Positions 44,924-56,800 of a stretch of DNA of 64,000 nucleotides are shown one piece after another. Both the position numbers and the translations under genes were made by a program. Below the pieces are notes generated by a model. The model ran no database searches and had not been told where the DNA came from. It saw only the letters and a list, made by a program, of their open reading frames with translations. Source of the stretch: Platanthera guangdongensis (taxonomy: Eukaryota > Streptophyta > Magnoliopsida > Asparagales > Orchidaceae); assembly GCA_039583875.1 (NCBI GenBank), contig CM077165.1, positions 67,382,757-67,446,756 on the forward strand. The letters are read 5' to 3'. How positions within the stretch are numbered: position 1 is the first letter of the stretch; each line of letters starts with the position of its first letter.

Positions 44924-46620
44924 TGTTGGGTAATGTATCCACAATTACCCGGATTTGAGGAAGCCTCCTATCAAGCTAAGATGAATTCACAATGTATTTG
45001 ATAAAATATTTCAAGTTGTGCTTGCAGTTATTCCACGCTAAGTGCACACCAATGTCAGGGTGCAGTAGGTCAATATACACGGGTCTGCGCAACGTAATCC
45101 CTCGTTGAGCAGATCAGTGTGTTGGCCTACGTGCACTCTCTTTATTAGAGTGTACTTATTTTCAAGTACAGGGCTGTGATCATGCAAGAGCAGACAAGGA
45201 GCAAGGATGGGTCAAAGAGCAGCTCATGGGTGGAAAGACGAAAAATCTTCTAAGTGTGAATCGACGAGAATCACCATGTGATTCTCGCCGATTCGGCGAG
45301 AATCACTAGTGATTCTCGCCGAATCGTCGAGAATCACTGGCTGATTCTCGCCGTTTCTATCCGACTACATCAAAGCGTGCGATTCTGGCCCTAAGTCATA
45401 ATCGCCGAGAATCACCAAGTGATTCTCGCCGATTCGGCGAGAATCACTAGTGATACTCGCTGAATCGTCGAGAATCACTGGCTGATTCTCGCCGTCTCTT
45501 TCCAGCTTTCTCAGAGCGTGCAAACAAGTCTACATCGACAAGAGTCACCTTTGATTCTCGACGATTCGACGAGAATCACCTCTGATTCTCGCCGAATCGG
45601 CGAGAATCAACTTTGATTCTCGTCGATTTTGCCTTGGGCAACTTTCTGGAAACCGCTGGACCGGACTCAGCCGCTAGCACAGTTTTGAACCGGGCTTGGG
45701 GTCTCCTCTGGTGGGACCCACAACGGTCATCTTGAAGACCTAATGTATAAATACACCTGTATTATTGAACAGTAAAAACAACAGACAGAAATTCAAAAAA
45801 GAAGCCGAGCCGCGACGTGACCTAGATCGCGAGTCCCGCTCCGCCGTCGCTAACATCGCTCGTGCTAGTTGTTCGCCGCTTTAGATCGTGATTCTTCTAG
45901 ATCTTCCGGCGACAGAAGCTTAGCCAAGCATAGCGTCTCACGCGTCTAACCAGTGATCCTTTGTCTCTTGATTTGTTGATCGGGAAAACCTTCCCCGTCT
46001 GAATCGATCGAGACGATCGATCCTAGTGTGACCGATGGAAGACCTAGCTAGCTTCGCTACGAAGTTTGAATCTCCAAAGTACAGCAGCCGCACACCGTTG
46101 TCGCCGCCGATCCCGAGAACCAAGCCGCCGCCCTTCTTGCCGCCGCCGGTTTCGGGGAGATTCTCTCCAAGTGAGATCTAGGGTTGTGGACTCTTCGTGA
46201 CTTCTAGAACACGTCATCAAACGAAGAGGTACACCTTAGTCTCCGAAAGTAGTTTGTATTTCTTGTACATTCTAGTTCATTTTTGTTGTAAAGGAACGTT
46301 GGTTTCGAGTTATAAGGGTTGTGTGCAACCCGTGTTGTGGGAGTGTTGTCTCCTACGTGTGGAAGGGTTCCTTCCAATAGTGCAAGGATTGGATTTCAAT
46401 CCTGTTGGTGAAGAGACCGAGTCGTCCCTTGTTGGGAGATAGGTCGAAGGGGGAAAGTGGATGTACCCAAATCGGGGAACCGCTATAAATAGCTTGTGTA
46501 CTCTATTTGCTGTGCTGTTTTAATTTCGTGTGCAGGTACAATTTTAATTCCGCAAAAACGATGCACGTCACCTATTTCCCCCCCCATAGGTGAAGGTAGT
46601 TGACACTAGGTGGACTTTCA
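44924..46620 (+). repeat. non-autonomous copia LTR3 (outer 3' LTR)
   Basis: 1697 bp, with the palindrome array at 45260-45627, TATA box at about 45746, CTATAAATAG at 46483-46492 and an 8-C hairpin at 46569-46592. It ends at CCTCC, the duplicated target. Confidence 0.9.
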
Positions 46621-46625
46621 CCTCC
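46621..46625. other. target site duplication CCTCC, right copy
   Basis: Matches 30859-30863 and joins back to Tekay-like LTR sequence. Confidence 0.85.
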
Positions 46626-48935
46626 TCTGGATCCTCCTCCATCTCAGGACACTGCCTGCTCCTCTCCTACTTCCCATGAATGGAAATGATCTCCTTTAGA
46701 GCCAGCATCCTCTTCTTCACCATTTCTGGAGGATGACATCAAAAGAAACCGCCTTCTCGCCCTCTGGTAGCCGCTTCTCCATCTTCCTTTAGCTTCGATT
46801 TTGCCTATGGCTTCACTCAAATACTCCTCCACACGAATTTTGGGCATGAATTTCTTTTCCTTGGGAAATAAACTCACTCCTCTTCTCTTGTTCACCTATA
46901 TTCAGATTTCCATGAATTTTTCTTGGAAAATTTGCGCTCCCAATCATTATATTATATGATTCATGATTTTTCCCCATATTGTAATCGTCTAACCTTTGGA
47001 TACTTGGGATTTCCGGCATCGATCGTCGCTTTGATTGACGGTTCGTGAAGGAAGCCATCTCCAAATTAGGGTTTGCCCAAGCCCAAGCACCGCCAAGTTT
47101 TCGTATCCGCGTGTTGTCTTTTCTCCCCTCACTCTTGAGGGAGGTAAACCTCTTAGCCTCTCTTGATTCAATTTTTTAGCGAATAATTGCCCGTGCTAGC
47201 ATTTGGATTCCTTTATTTCAACATCATTCTTTCTTTCCCTTGAATAGGTTCAAAATAAGATTTTTAGCATTGCTCGTGCTACTTGGTTGCCTCCGTCATA
47301 TTCACTATCCTTCGGGCGTGTAGAGATCCCTCTCGCTTGTAAGCATTATGTTTAATTTAATATCTTTATTCTTTGATTCATGAATCCATTACTGTATATA
47401 CTTTGATCTGTCAAATGGATTTGTATTTTAATTGTTTTTGTTCTTATAATTCTATAATTTCATCTGGAAATGCCTGGTTTGTTAAATGTATTAAAATCTT
47501 GAATATCCAGCCTGATAAGTTAATAACTTAGAGTTAATATGTTAGAATTATACGAAATTGTGATCGTAAGATGGTTCTTACTTGGATACTCGCTTAGATG
47601 AGGTATTTGCTCAATTAAGAAAAAATTGGAAGAATGATAGATTGTTGGGCATGTGTAATAAATGTCTTACTTGTAATTGATAATGATTCTAGATAGTAAA
47701 TAAATTGATGATCTATTATTTTATATAAATGTTCGTATCGAATACATGTTTACTTGGAAGATGATCGTGCCTTTAAATGGATTAATCTAAGTAAGTATTT
47801 TGGCATTCGAGAAAAATAATGTATAGTAATAGTCATACCACTCGTAAATACTTGAACACGCAAAATATATTGCTCTCTATCTAGTTTTGTTTATTTCATC
47901 AAATCCTATGTCATCGAATCTGATTCTTTATGCCTATATTGTTGTAAGTCTTGAATGAAGTCAATCCATCACCTGATCTTTCACTTTTAAGTTAATTCAC
48001 TTCTGTTAAAAGCTCTAAAGTGTGAGTTATGTAATTCATAATATCATAATTAAACATTCAAAAGTGTTGGGGTCACTTAGGTTGCAACCTTCACGGTGCC
48101 AGTTGGGACCCACTAAGCCTCCTTGAGCCGTGCCTGGGTCGTGATTAGGGTCATGACAAGCAGGAAGTTTTCAAATAAAACTTGTATCCGGACTGAGTGT
48201 GAACCATGCATACCCACAAGAAACACCAACATAATTCATTGATTGTAGCTTATGATATTACGTATCCTATTATGTGTTATGTTCCGAAGTAAGCTTAATT
48301 CAGTTATTTCTATTTGACTATTCTACTTGTCTGAGTTAGTAGCTCTAATTTATGAAAACGGGTACACTCGTACATTTTGGCTTTTATTACTGTTTTGTAC
48401 TTTACTTTATTCACCTGTTTATTTCAATGTTCTGAGCCTTTTCCTTTCTATTTTGAAATTATCTTAGTATTTGTGACAGCGCCGCCAGGTCCTCGAGCCT
48501 GATCTACTTAAAGTTTCAGGTCTTATGTTTACATTTCATTTACTATCAAATATTTCTTTTATGTAATAATTGCAATCAGATATTTTCTATGGTATCATGG
48601 ACAATTGTTATGCTATTTAAATACTTTATGTACTAGAATTTGATATTAATGCATGTGCATCCTATTTTGAATCATAATTGCATGAAATCTTTTACAGTGC
48701 CTTGTAAAACATGATTTTTACAAAATACATGTCCATTTAAAATTCTCACTGTTTTAAACTTTAAAAGCTTCCTTATAAAAAAATCAAACTATTTTTATTT
48801 AAAAGTAATTATATTTAACCTATAACGAGTATCTCTACATCTGCCTTAGCAGACATGGTTTTCTTTCAGCCCAAGCCTGTGGCATCACGACCCTCCTGAA
48901 GTGCACTCTGTCTTTTGTCAAGACGGGTCGTGATA

Positions 48936-51580
48936 TTTTTGTTAGGAAATCACTTTTGTCTATTTTTTATGAAGTCATATTTTATCTTGTTACATATAAG
49001 CTCTATTGATTCTTTATTTTATGGTGGTTTGTTGGAGTGTGAGGTGAAAAATGAGCTTGTTAGTTCTGGGCTATAATATCAGCTATTTAGTTTTGAATCA
49101 TGGAAGCAACATCTCTTCGAATGTTGGGGGTGAGGTTCAGTTAAATAATACCTTCTTAGTGCATGCATTAGAAGGAACTCCATGCGATTACTACACCCTT
49201 TTAGTTATCGATGCTTTTCATGTTACGATAACGATCAATTTTTCCCAATTTAGTCATCAAATTAAAGATAACCAAAGCCCAAATATTTTTGTTGTTTCAT
49301 CTGATTAACTTTTCATCTCTTATTCCCATCCTATAGGTACTCCTACTGCATAATCTCTTTGCTTTTCTACTAATTAACTTCTCAAAATGAGTATTATTTT
49401 GAAATATAATATATAGACACATTTTAACTATTTCCTTCATCATTTTCAGGTTATAAGGAGTCTTCAACCAAAGCTTAAACCTTCCTTAGGTATGATTGGA
49501 CTTTGTTTTTTATTTTTTTATGATCATGCATTGTAATTTGGACTTCTCCATTCAATTTCAAATGCATTTTCCCAAAATATTTACTATTTCCAATGCACAT
49601 TCTCATTTCAATACTTTCAAATTTATTCAAAATACTTAAATGATCCCTTTGCTAACTTTTAAAATAGTTATGCAGTTTAAGTATTTTATGAGAAAAAATT
49701 TCATTCTCAAATTTGTCGTAATGATATAATTGCCACATGAGAGATTCATCTTTCTCAATTTATTCATACAAAAAAAATACAATATCTGTAATTATTTAAA
49801 TTTATTGAGAAACAATGAGTAAAAAACTCTCATCAAATGTTGTGTTTGCAACAAATTTCACCTTTCTAGCTTCAAATTATCTGAATTGAACTTGATCCTT
49901 ATTTTTCTTGACAGCCTAGAGAGTATCCAAAATGAAGTTTCAAGTACCAAGCATCTGTTCATCCAATAGCAACTAGGTAGCATGAAGACTTACCTTCAAT
50001 CTTCCAATGCTCTCAACTCGCAAGTATACTTTTGGTGACATTTTTTGCTTTGAAGCATCTAAGTTAATCAAAACTTGCTTCAAGTGCAAGGAACTGCACT
50101 TTACAAGTCATTTGTTGAAGTTATCCTGTAAATTTAGGCTCAAGCATCATATTCAAACCCATAACATCATAGCATGTGCCAATTAAATAATCTATATATA
50201 TTTGTAGCTATGGAATTTCTTGGGATTCAAATTATGATATTTATTTTCTTATAGGAGGAAATATAAGACAAGTTGTAAGCTATATGATTTTTTTGCACAT
50301 GTTGGCACATGACAATTATGTACCCCTTTTTTTTTGGTGGGGGGGGTGGTAGGGGGGGCTAAAATTGCCAATTGAGGAGTCAAGAGGAGTTGTTTAGTAA
50401 TTTTTAAGGCTATATAGTCTTAACAGTCAAATGCTCTTCCTCGTATTCAAAAAAAAACTTATCTGGCCAATGCTTTTGAATTCACCATCTTATTCAATTA
50501 AATTTAATATTAGAAAGCTTGATGATTTCCTCTATTACTATTGTAGTAATAGATTTGGTACAGTAGCATTCAAATTATGAATGCTTTACTCGCTGCATAA
50601 TTAAATTAATTAGATTTGTGCAATTTATTTTCTCATTTGTATAGATTTGTAATTGCATAATATCTTCATTAGAACCCTACTCTGTCGTAGCATAATTTGG
50701 ATGATAGTTGCCAGATTCGGGCCCATCTATGCTCCCTAGTGTTCACCTAGTTGGGTGGAAGAGTAATGTTAATTCATGCCCTCCGGTTTGCACCAACATT
50801 AAGGCGAAGGCTTCATATCATTTGGTGCTCTGCTTTCTTACTGAGGCATTGGACTTCAATTGTTTGGTTTTGGGATCTGTTTTGTATATTTTGTTGAAGA
50901 TGTTTTGGTTTAGTTTATCTATTAATGGGGGATAAAGTTATTCTTTTAGCGGATTTATTTATCCGATGTTATAGAATTAGTATAGATAAAGATAATATCA
51001 TTTGTGTGTGATTTTAGTTTATTGTTTGTCAGCTGCACTGCGACCTATATTTTTGGATCTTTGCAATGCAGTTTTTTTAGTGTTTTGTTGTTGGATAGCT
51101 AAGTTTATATTAAATTTAAAGTGACATCAAATATAAAAATCAAAATTAATCTGTGGTGGTAAATGTTTTTTAAACGCGACGATATTTAAAAAAATCAAAA
51201 TTATTTGGGGAATTTTGTTAGAGAACCATTCACGATGTTTTCAATAAAAGACATCATGAATGCCTACAAGTTAATTATTGTGGTTATCTAAATGGTGTTA
51301 TAAGGCTTTAGCGCCGTGAACGCTTTCACAAAGCTTTTGCGGCGTTTTATAAAGTGTCACAAATTCAATCGCAATGTTTTAAGCATTGCGAAAGGCTTAA
51401 AAAACAGTTGTAGAAGACCTATAAAGAAGTGTTGTTGCCGTATTTGATGGATCTGTATATCCTCTACCAACTATTTTAAAAGAAATACAATAATATATTT
51501 CACGATACTTTTGTGTCGGCTCATTCTGTTGCACTCAAGAAGTGCCGGATGATGTTTCTGTTGCACTCATGATCTTTTTG
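48936..51580. other. unassigned AT-rich sequence
   Basis: No retroelement domain is recognised. A frame at 49051-49308 (85 codons) contains an N-glycosylation-rich stretch (NHGSNISSNVGGEVQLNNT) followed by FLVHALEGTPCDYYTLL. It might be an exon of the interrupted older locus or chance. A 75-codon frame at 50708-50935 is likewise unrecognised. A G-rich GGTGGGGGGGGTGGTAGG stretch lies at about 50335-50360. At 51215-51420, GCGCCGTGAACGC and ATGTTTTAAGCATTGCGAAAG-type short inverted motifs recall subterminal repeats of DNA transposons, but no termini were found. Confidence 0.3.
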
Positions 51581-51710
51581 TTGTCTTACTTCCTCTCTCC
51601 TTCCCTTTCTTCTTTACTCCTTCCCTCTTCTCTCTTTCTCCCTCTCCCCCCTTTCATTTTCCTCCACCTCTTTTTCTTTTTCTTCCCTCCCCCTTTCCCC
51701 CCTCATACCA
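51580..51710. repeat. pyrimidine-rich low-complexity tract
   Basis: About 130 bp almost entirely C and T on the plus strand. Confidence 0.8.
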
Positions 51711-51719
51711 GAGAGGAAC

Positions 51720-52201
51720 CCGACGCCCCCCAATTGACTTCATTGGAGGATAGGTTGCTTGGTAGACAAGGTAGTGGGCCAAGACATGTCCTAGGTGCAA
51801 TATAACCATATGTTACTGTTTGTGTTACCATAATAATCTAGAAGTAACCAAACATGTAATCTCATTGTCAATGTAATATGAGCCTATGGGGTCACACATA
51901 AGAGCATTGTAGAAGTTAGAAAGATTTGTGTTTGCCTTGCTCATATGTGATATGAGTGAAGGACCAAGTTTATGACGTTCTGAATGTGAAGGATTTTCAT
52001 TCCGGGAACTTTATTATGAATATGGGTCATCAAGTAAGTTTTCATAAGACTCTAAGATAATTAGCCGAGTATAGTCTTGAGTTTCCCACGAATCTGTATT
52101 AATTCGTCGAGTATCGTAATGTTATCTCGATGAATTGGACATGGTTTGTTGAGTACTGTCATATTATCTCGACGAATTGGTCTTGGTTTCGTCGAGTATC
52201 T
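51720..52201 (+). repeat. LTR-like fragment with TTCGTCGAGTATC motifs, left half
   Basis: Contains GACGAATT and TTCGTCGAGTATC motifs at 52050-52201. The same motifs resume at 59378 after the Tat element, so I read 51720-52201 and 59378-59900 as one LTR split by that insertion. The family was not identified and LTR ends were not found. Confidence 0.45.
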
Positions 52202-53201
52202 GTTGAAACCAAAAACTCGGTCTCTTGTGGAGTTCACCCTTGGGGAAGGGGTGATCGCACACCAACTTCTCTCCTGCAAGCCAAATAACAAAAAGAAAAG
52301 GGAACTGACCCAAGGGCTCGACATGGAGGTCCCACCACACACCCGGAAGATCTTAGAGCGCTTCCCCTCCTTAGCCAAAGGGAAAGCGCTAGAAGACTGG
52401 GGAACAAGGTAGCATGCCTTTTAAGGAACCCCTTGGGTCATATTTTTAGATTTCTAAAATTAGACTGCAAATAACCAACCACCGCTGTTCCAAACTGCTA
52501 TGTGCAGTCCAGGTTATCCTGCCAACAACGTAACTCCACTGTTTTGAAAGCCTACGGGTAGTCAAGAGGGGCCAAAATGGTAAAAACAACATCGTGGGTC
52601 GCTGGGTGAGTCCCCGCCTAAAGCCTCTGCTCGCCTGGGGCAGCAAGTTCGGGCTTGGCTGGCCCTACTGGGCCTCGACGAGTATGGGCCCGGCTGACCC
52701 TACTCACCGGCTTCACCTGGCACTCGCCGGCTTCACCTAGCGAGTGCGAGCCTTTTAGCTCTATTCGTCCCTTATGATTCCACCTCGCCTGGGGGAGATG
52801 GGGTTGGCGAGCTCTGCCCCTTGAGTGCTCGCCTGGGACTAGGACTGTATGATCGTGCGGGTCGGTCATTGAGAAATTGAGCCTGATGAATGCTAAGTTC
52901 CGTTCGACGAACGCCGAGCTCCGTTCGATGAATTGAGTGGACTGGTGGGCTTCTCTCAATGCCAAGGCAGAATGACATTGTCTGGACTGGCTGGTACTCG
53001 CTGCTTCTACCTGTCTTCTAGCGAGTGCGGGCCTGGCAGGCCCTACTCGCCTGCCACTAGCCGGGCTCGCATGGGCGGACTGGGGGTTGCCGAGCTCTGG
53101 CCTCCCTTTAATTCTTGTCCGAGACTTGAGAAAAGAGAGCCGGCCGGTATGGTTCCTGGCGACCCCACTCACCGGATATGGAGTTGTATAGTAGGCACCA
53201 T
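52202..53201 (-). other. 3' LTR and 3' untranslated region of Tat element
   Basis: Starts with the LTR end TGTTGAAACC. The boundary between LTR and 3' untranslated region could not be placed because the other LTR is lost. 52620-53100 is GC-rich with repeated GGCCCTACT and GCGAGTGCG motifs. Long minus-strand frames here (for example 53211-52618) reflect base composition and show no domain. Confidence 0.45.
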
Positions 53202-53715
53202 CGAGTGACATCCAGCCTTGCCAGCTAAGTGATATCCTGGCAGCGGGATCTACTCGGGGTCTGGGTAGACATCAACGAGTGACATCCAGCCCTGCCAGCT
53301 AAGTGAGAGCCTGGCAGCAGGATCTGCTCGGGGTCCGGGTAGACACCATCGAGTGACATCCAGCCCTGCCAGCTAAGTGAGAGCCTACCAGCGGGATCTG
53401 CTAGGGGTCTGGGTAGACACCATCGAGTGACATCCAGCCCTGCCAGCTAAGTGAGAGACTAGCAGCGGGATCTGCTCGGGGCCTGGGTAAACACCATCGA
53501 GTGACATTCAGCCCTGCCAGCTAAGTCAGAGCCTAACAGCGGGATCTACTCGGGGTATGGGTAGACACCATCGAGTGACATCCAGCTCTGCCAGCTAAGT
53601 GAGAACCTAGCAGCGGGATCTTCTCGGGGTCTGGGTAGATGCCATCGAGTGACATCCAGCCCTCCCAGCTAAGTGAGAGTCTAGCAATGGGATCTGCTCG
53701 GGGTCCATCAAATCA
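53202..53715. repeat. 74-bp tandem repeat, about 7 copies
   Basis: Units start with CGAGTGACATCCAGCC at 53202, 53276, 53350, 53424, 53498, 53572 and 53646, exactly 74 bp apart, and contain GCCAGCTAAGTGAGAG and GCGGGATCTGCTCGGGG. The last unit breaks off at about 53705. The array lies in the 3' untranslated region, downstream of integrase. Confidence 0.95.
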
Positions 53716-53799
53716 ACACTTCACCCTCTCACGTGAATTACTGCGGCATGATTAGCATATCAAAAAGCTTTATTAAAAATAAGACATTACTTATATATC

Positions 53800-55132
53800 T
53801 CAAGGATAAAAACATTTCAAGTCATCACCGCTCCAGGTGAGACTTAGGGTCTCGCCCTCCACATTTTGGAGACGATACCCTCCTGATCTTAATGTTTCTT
53901 TTTCAATGTGTGGACCCTCCCAGTTGGGGTTGAGCTTCCCCACAGGTGTCGATCTTCCTGCTGCATCCACATTTTTCAAGACCAAGTCCCCATCCGCAAA
54001 TTATTTGATTCTGACATGCTTGTCAAAGTACTTAGTCATTCTCCTCTTCACTTCTTCTTGTCGGATGACGGAGAGGTCGTGTAGTTCCTTTACAATGTCA
54101 AGGGTGAATCACAACTCCTCCTCAATTTCAGCCCGCCATTCTTCCATGCCTTCCTCTGTCATGACCACCCGAGGCATTTGAAATTCAAATTCTATGGGGT
54201 GTACTGCCTCACATCCATGGGAGAGCTTGAAAGGGGTCTCCCCTGTGGCTATGTTGGGAGTGGTCCTCAGGGCCCAGAGGACCGAGGGAAGCTGCTCCAC
54301 CCAGCTCCCTTTTAGGTTTTCTACCTTCTTCTTCAGGAGATTCACAATAATCTTGTTCGCCGCCTCCACTTGCTCGCTGCTCCCGAGGTGGTGGACCGAG
54401 TCAAATCTGAGGTCAATTTTGAGCTGCTCGCAGAAGCTAGTGAATTCTGCGCTATAGAACTAAGGCCCGTTGTCCATGATGATGGCCTGCGGCAAACCAT
54501 GGCGGCAGATTATCTCACCACAAACAAAATTTCTGATGACCAGGGAAGTCACCTTGGCCAGTGCCTTCACTTCCAGAAACATAAAAAAGTAGTCAATCAT
54601 TATTAGTAGGAACCTTCTCTGCCCGTGGCCTGGGGGAACGGTCCAACTAAGTCCATTCCCCAAATTGCAAAGGGCCAGGGGGCATGATACTCTTGAGACG
54701 TTGAGCATGTTGTAATTGGAGGGGGGAAAACAGCTGGCACTTATGGCACCTCTTTGTGAATTCTATAGCGTCGTGGCCCAAGGTTGGCCAGAAGTATCCT
54801 TGTCTGAGAATTCTCCCTTCCAGGGTCCGACTCCGTGAGTGACACCCACACTCCCCGGAGTGAGTTTCTTCCAAGATCCTCTGTACCTCCCTCTCGGCCA
54901 TGTAACGTGCCAACATCCCCGAAAGAGTCTTCCTATATAGTTGCCCGTCTTGGAGGAGATAGTATGCCGACTTGTATCTGAACTTCTTCTTGTCCATCCC
55001 CTCCGGATACTCCCCTGTGGAAAGGAAGGTCGTGAACGGGTCCGTGCACGAGGGGTGTTGTTCCACCTCCATCAGCTCTCCCTCTTCAATGGAAGGGCGA
55101 AAAAGATCAGTGATGTTACCTCCCCCCCCCAT
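53800..55132 (-). pseudogene. Tat integrase, broken
   Basis: Frame 55132-54647 holds the zinc-binding domain (ETHSGECGCH, then RCHKCQ) and the GYFWPT block. Frame 54708-54460 holds the first core part, with LIMIDYF and AIIMDNGP (two catalytic aspartates), ending in a stop where the glutamine of the usual DNGxQF stands. Downstream, a QVEAANKI motif (about 54360) carries the glutamate, continued by frame 54369-54109 with VLWALRTTPNIATGETPF. The C-terminal frame 53985-53800 has GKLNPNWEGPH, typical of this lineage. Confidence 0.8.
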
Positions 55133-55574
55133 CCGGGGGCCATGCTTTGCTAGCCAATCGACCTGCTGGTTCCTCCCTGGGCACGTGATGGATGGAGATA
55201 GACTGAAATGTTCTGATGACCTCCTTCGCTTTTTCTAAGTATAGCTGGAGGGTAGGTTCCCTCACCTTGAATTCCTCGTTGTTCTGGGAAGCCACCACCA
55301 TAGAGTCAGTGAGGACCTCTACGTCTAGCACCCCCAGTTCCCTATCCAGGCGCAGCCCTGCTATTACGGCCTCATACTCGGCCTGGTTGTTAGTGATGGA
55401 GAAGTGCACCACTACTGTTTGCTCAATCCTCGCCCCTTGGGGGCTTTCAAAGATTACCCCTACCCCCAATGAATGCTTCCCTGAAGCATCGTCCACCTTT
55501 ACCTTCCACGAAGCCGGACGAGTAAGCTCCTCCTCTTCCACCTCGATCTCGTAGTCGGCCAAAAATTCGGCCAT
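55116..55574 (-). pseudogene. Tat second (archaeal-type) RNase H
   Basis: A 152-residue frame with WKVKVDDASGKHSLGVGV (first aspartate; VDGAS is usual), NNQAEYEAVIAGLRL (glutamate) and EVLTDSMVVASQ (second aspartate). This is the additional RNase H found between the polymerase part and integrase in Tat-lineage elements. The domain itself is almost intact, although the element around it is broken. Confidence 0.8.
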
Positions 55575-55965
55575 CGCTTAGGCCTTGATAGAGGGGCAGG
55601 GGGGGAGGGGGTGGGGGGCGAAGGAGATATCGAACTCACTCAGTTCCACCAACTACTTAGTTAATCAACCTAAATGATCTACCCCCTCGAAGATGTTGCA
55701 GGGGGGATGGTCAATCACCACTCAGATGGAGTGTGCCTGGAAGTAGGGTCGGAGCCTCCGAGCCGAGATGATCAAAGCGAAGGCCAGCTTTTCGAAGATG
55801 GGGTATCGAAGCTCGACCATCATCAAAACCAGACTCACATAGTATATGGGGAGATGCCTCTTCCCCTCCTCTCAAACTAGGACGGACCTCACTCAGGGCC
55901 TCTGACCCGACACCGAGATACAAATACAGGTCCTCACCTTCCTTCGTCCCTTGGAGCAGTGGAGC
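55575..55965 (-). pseudogene. Tat first RNase H, decayed
   Basis: Frame 55923-55711 has remnants of the RNase H that follows RT (YLGVGSEALSEV, HLRKAGLRFDHLG). Stops and shifts, and a G-rich insertion near 55600-55620, disrupt it. Confidence 0.6.
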
Positions 55966-56800
55966 CTATGTCAATTGCTTCTTCAGGGCCTGGAATGCCT
56001 TCTCGTACTCATTTGTCCACTTGAACTTTTGTCCCCCTCTTAGTGTCTTGAAGAAGGGGGAGCATTTCTCCCCAGTACGGGAGAAGAACCAGCTCAATCC
56101 TGCCAGCTTCCCTATTAATCGCTGCATCTCTTTAGCATTCTGCGGTGACCCTAGTTCCATGATGTCCTTGACATTGTCAGGATTTGGCTCGACCCCTGCG
56201 GGGGTGAGGAGATGCCCCAAGAAGTTCCCCCTACTGGCCCCAAAGATGCACTTCGGGAGATTCAGCCACATCTTATATTTGCGCAGGGTGGCGATGGTTT
56301 CCTCTAGGTCCTAGAGGTGAGAGTCCAAGTCCTGACTCTTGATCATGAGGTCGTCTACGTACACCTCCAGTTTCCTCCCCTTCTATTCCCGGAAGGCCAT
56401 TTCCATCAACTTCTCGTATATCATCCTTTCATTCTTCAACCCAAAGGGCATCATTTTATAGTAGTAACACCCATCCCCCGTGATGAATGAGACATCCTTG
56501 ATGTCTGGGGGTGCATCCTGATCTGGTGTTAACCTGAAAATGCATCTAAAAAACTCATTAAGGAAAACTGACGGCTGAGTCAACCAGTGCGTCGATCCGA
56601 GGCAAGGGATAACAGTTCTTAGGGCATGATTTATTAAGTAAAGAAAAATCAACACACATACGCCACCGACCGTCTCCTTTTTTAGCCATAACAACATTGG
56701 AGACCCAGACAGGGTACTATATTTCGGATACAAAGCCGGCCTTGAGGAGTTTTGCCACCTCCTCCCTGATGGGCTCGATCAGCTTGTCCGCGGTGGACCT
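55966..56800 (-). pseudogene. Tat reverse transcriptase, broken
   Basis: The RT starts in the tail of frame 57433-56717 (ADKLIEPIREEVAKLLKAGF), continues in frame 56733-56383 with the conserved YYKMMPFGLKN motif, and meets a TAG at 56383-56385. The catalytic YVDD box is intact at 56350-56361. Frame 56271-55966 has the thumb region (LPKCIFGASRGNFLGHLLTPAGVE). The palm between 56450 and 56700 is shifted and lacks its first catalytic motif. Confidence 0.8.

Larger units (their letters stand above)
30864..46620 (+). mobile_element. tandem composite of non-autonomous copia element
   Basis: A 15.76-kb insertion bounded by perfect CCTCC duplications. Order: LTR1 30864-32529, internal 1 32530-37871, LTR2 37872-39573, internal 2 39574-44923, LTR3 44924-46620. 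All LTRs begin TGTTGGGTAATG and end GGACTTTCA. The Met-type primer site after each 5' LTR and the AATAGGGGGAGAT tract before each 3' LTR identify a Ty1/copia-type element. The two internal regions are nearly collinear (5342 and 5350 bp). Neither contains protease, integrase, reverse transcriptase or RNase H. Confidence 0.9.
30643..48935 (+). repeat. 3' LTR of Tekay-like element, split by copia insertion
   Basis: The LTR occupies 30643-30863 and 46621-48935, about 2.5 kb in all after removing one copy of the duplicated CCTCC. It matches 11011-13563 along its full length, including the ends. The intervening 30864-46620 is a later insertion. The flanks of the whole element (GTTTA before 11011, TTTTT after 48935) do not form a convincing duplication. 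Confidence 0.8.

Noticed and set aside
11006..48940. A target site duplication around the whole Tekay-like element
   Set aside because: GTTTA on the left and TTTTT on the right do not match. A loose TTGTT(T)A similarity at an offset is not convincing in AT-rich sequence.
51160..51440. Possible subterminal repeats of a CACTA-like or other DNA transposon
   Set aside because: Short inverted motifs are present, but no terminal inverted repeat, CACTA end or transposase was found.
52618..53211. 197-codon minus-strand frame
   Set aside because: A GC-rich 3' region with internal short repeats. The predicted protein has no recognisable domain and lies where Tat elements are non-coding.
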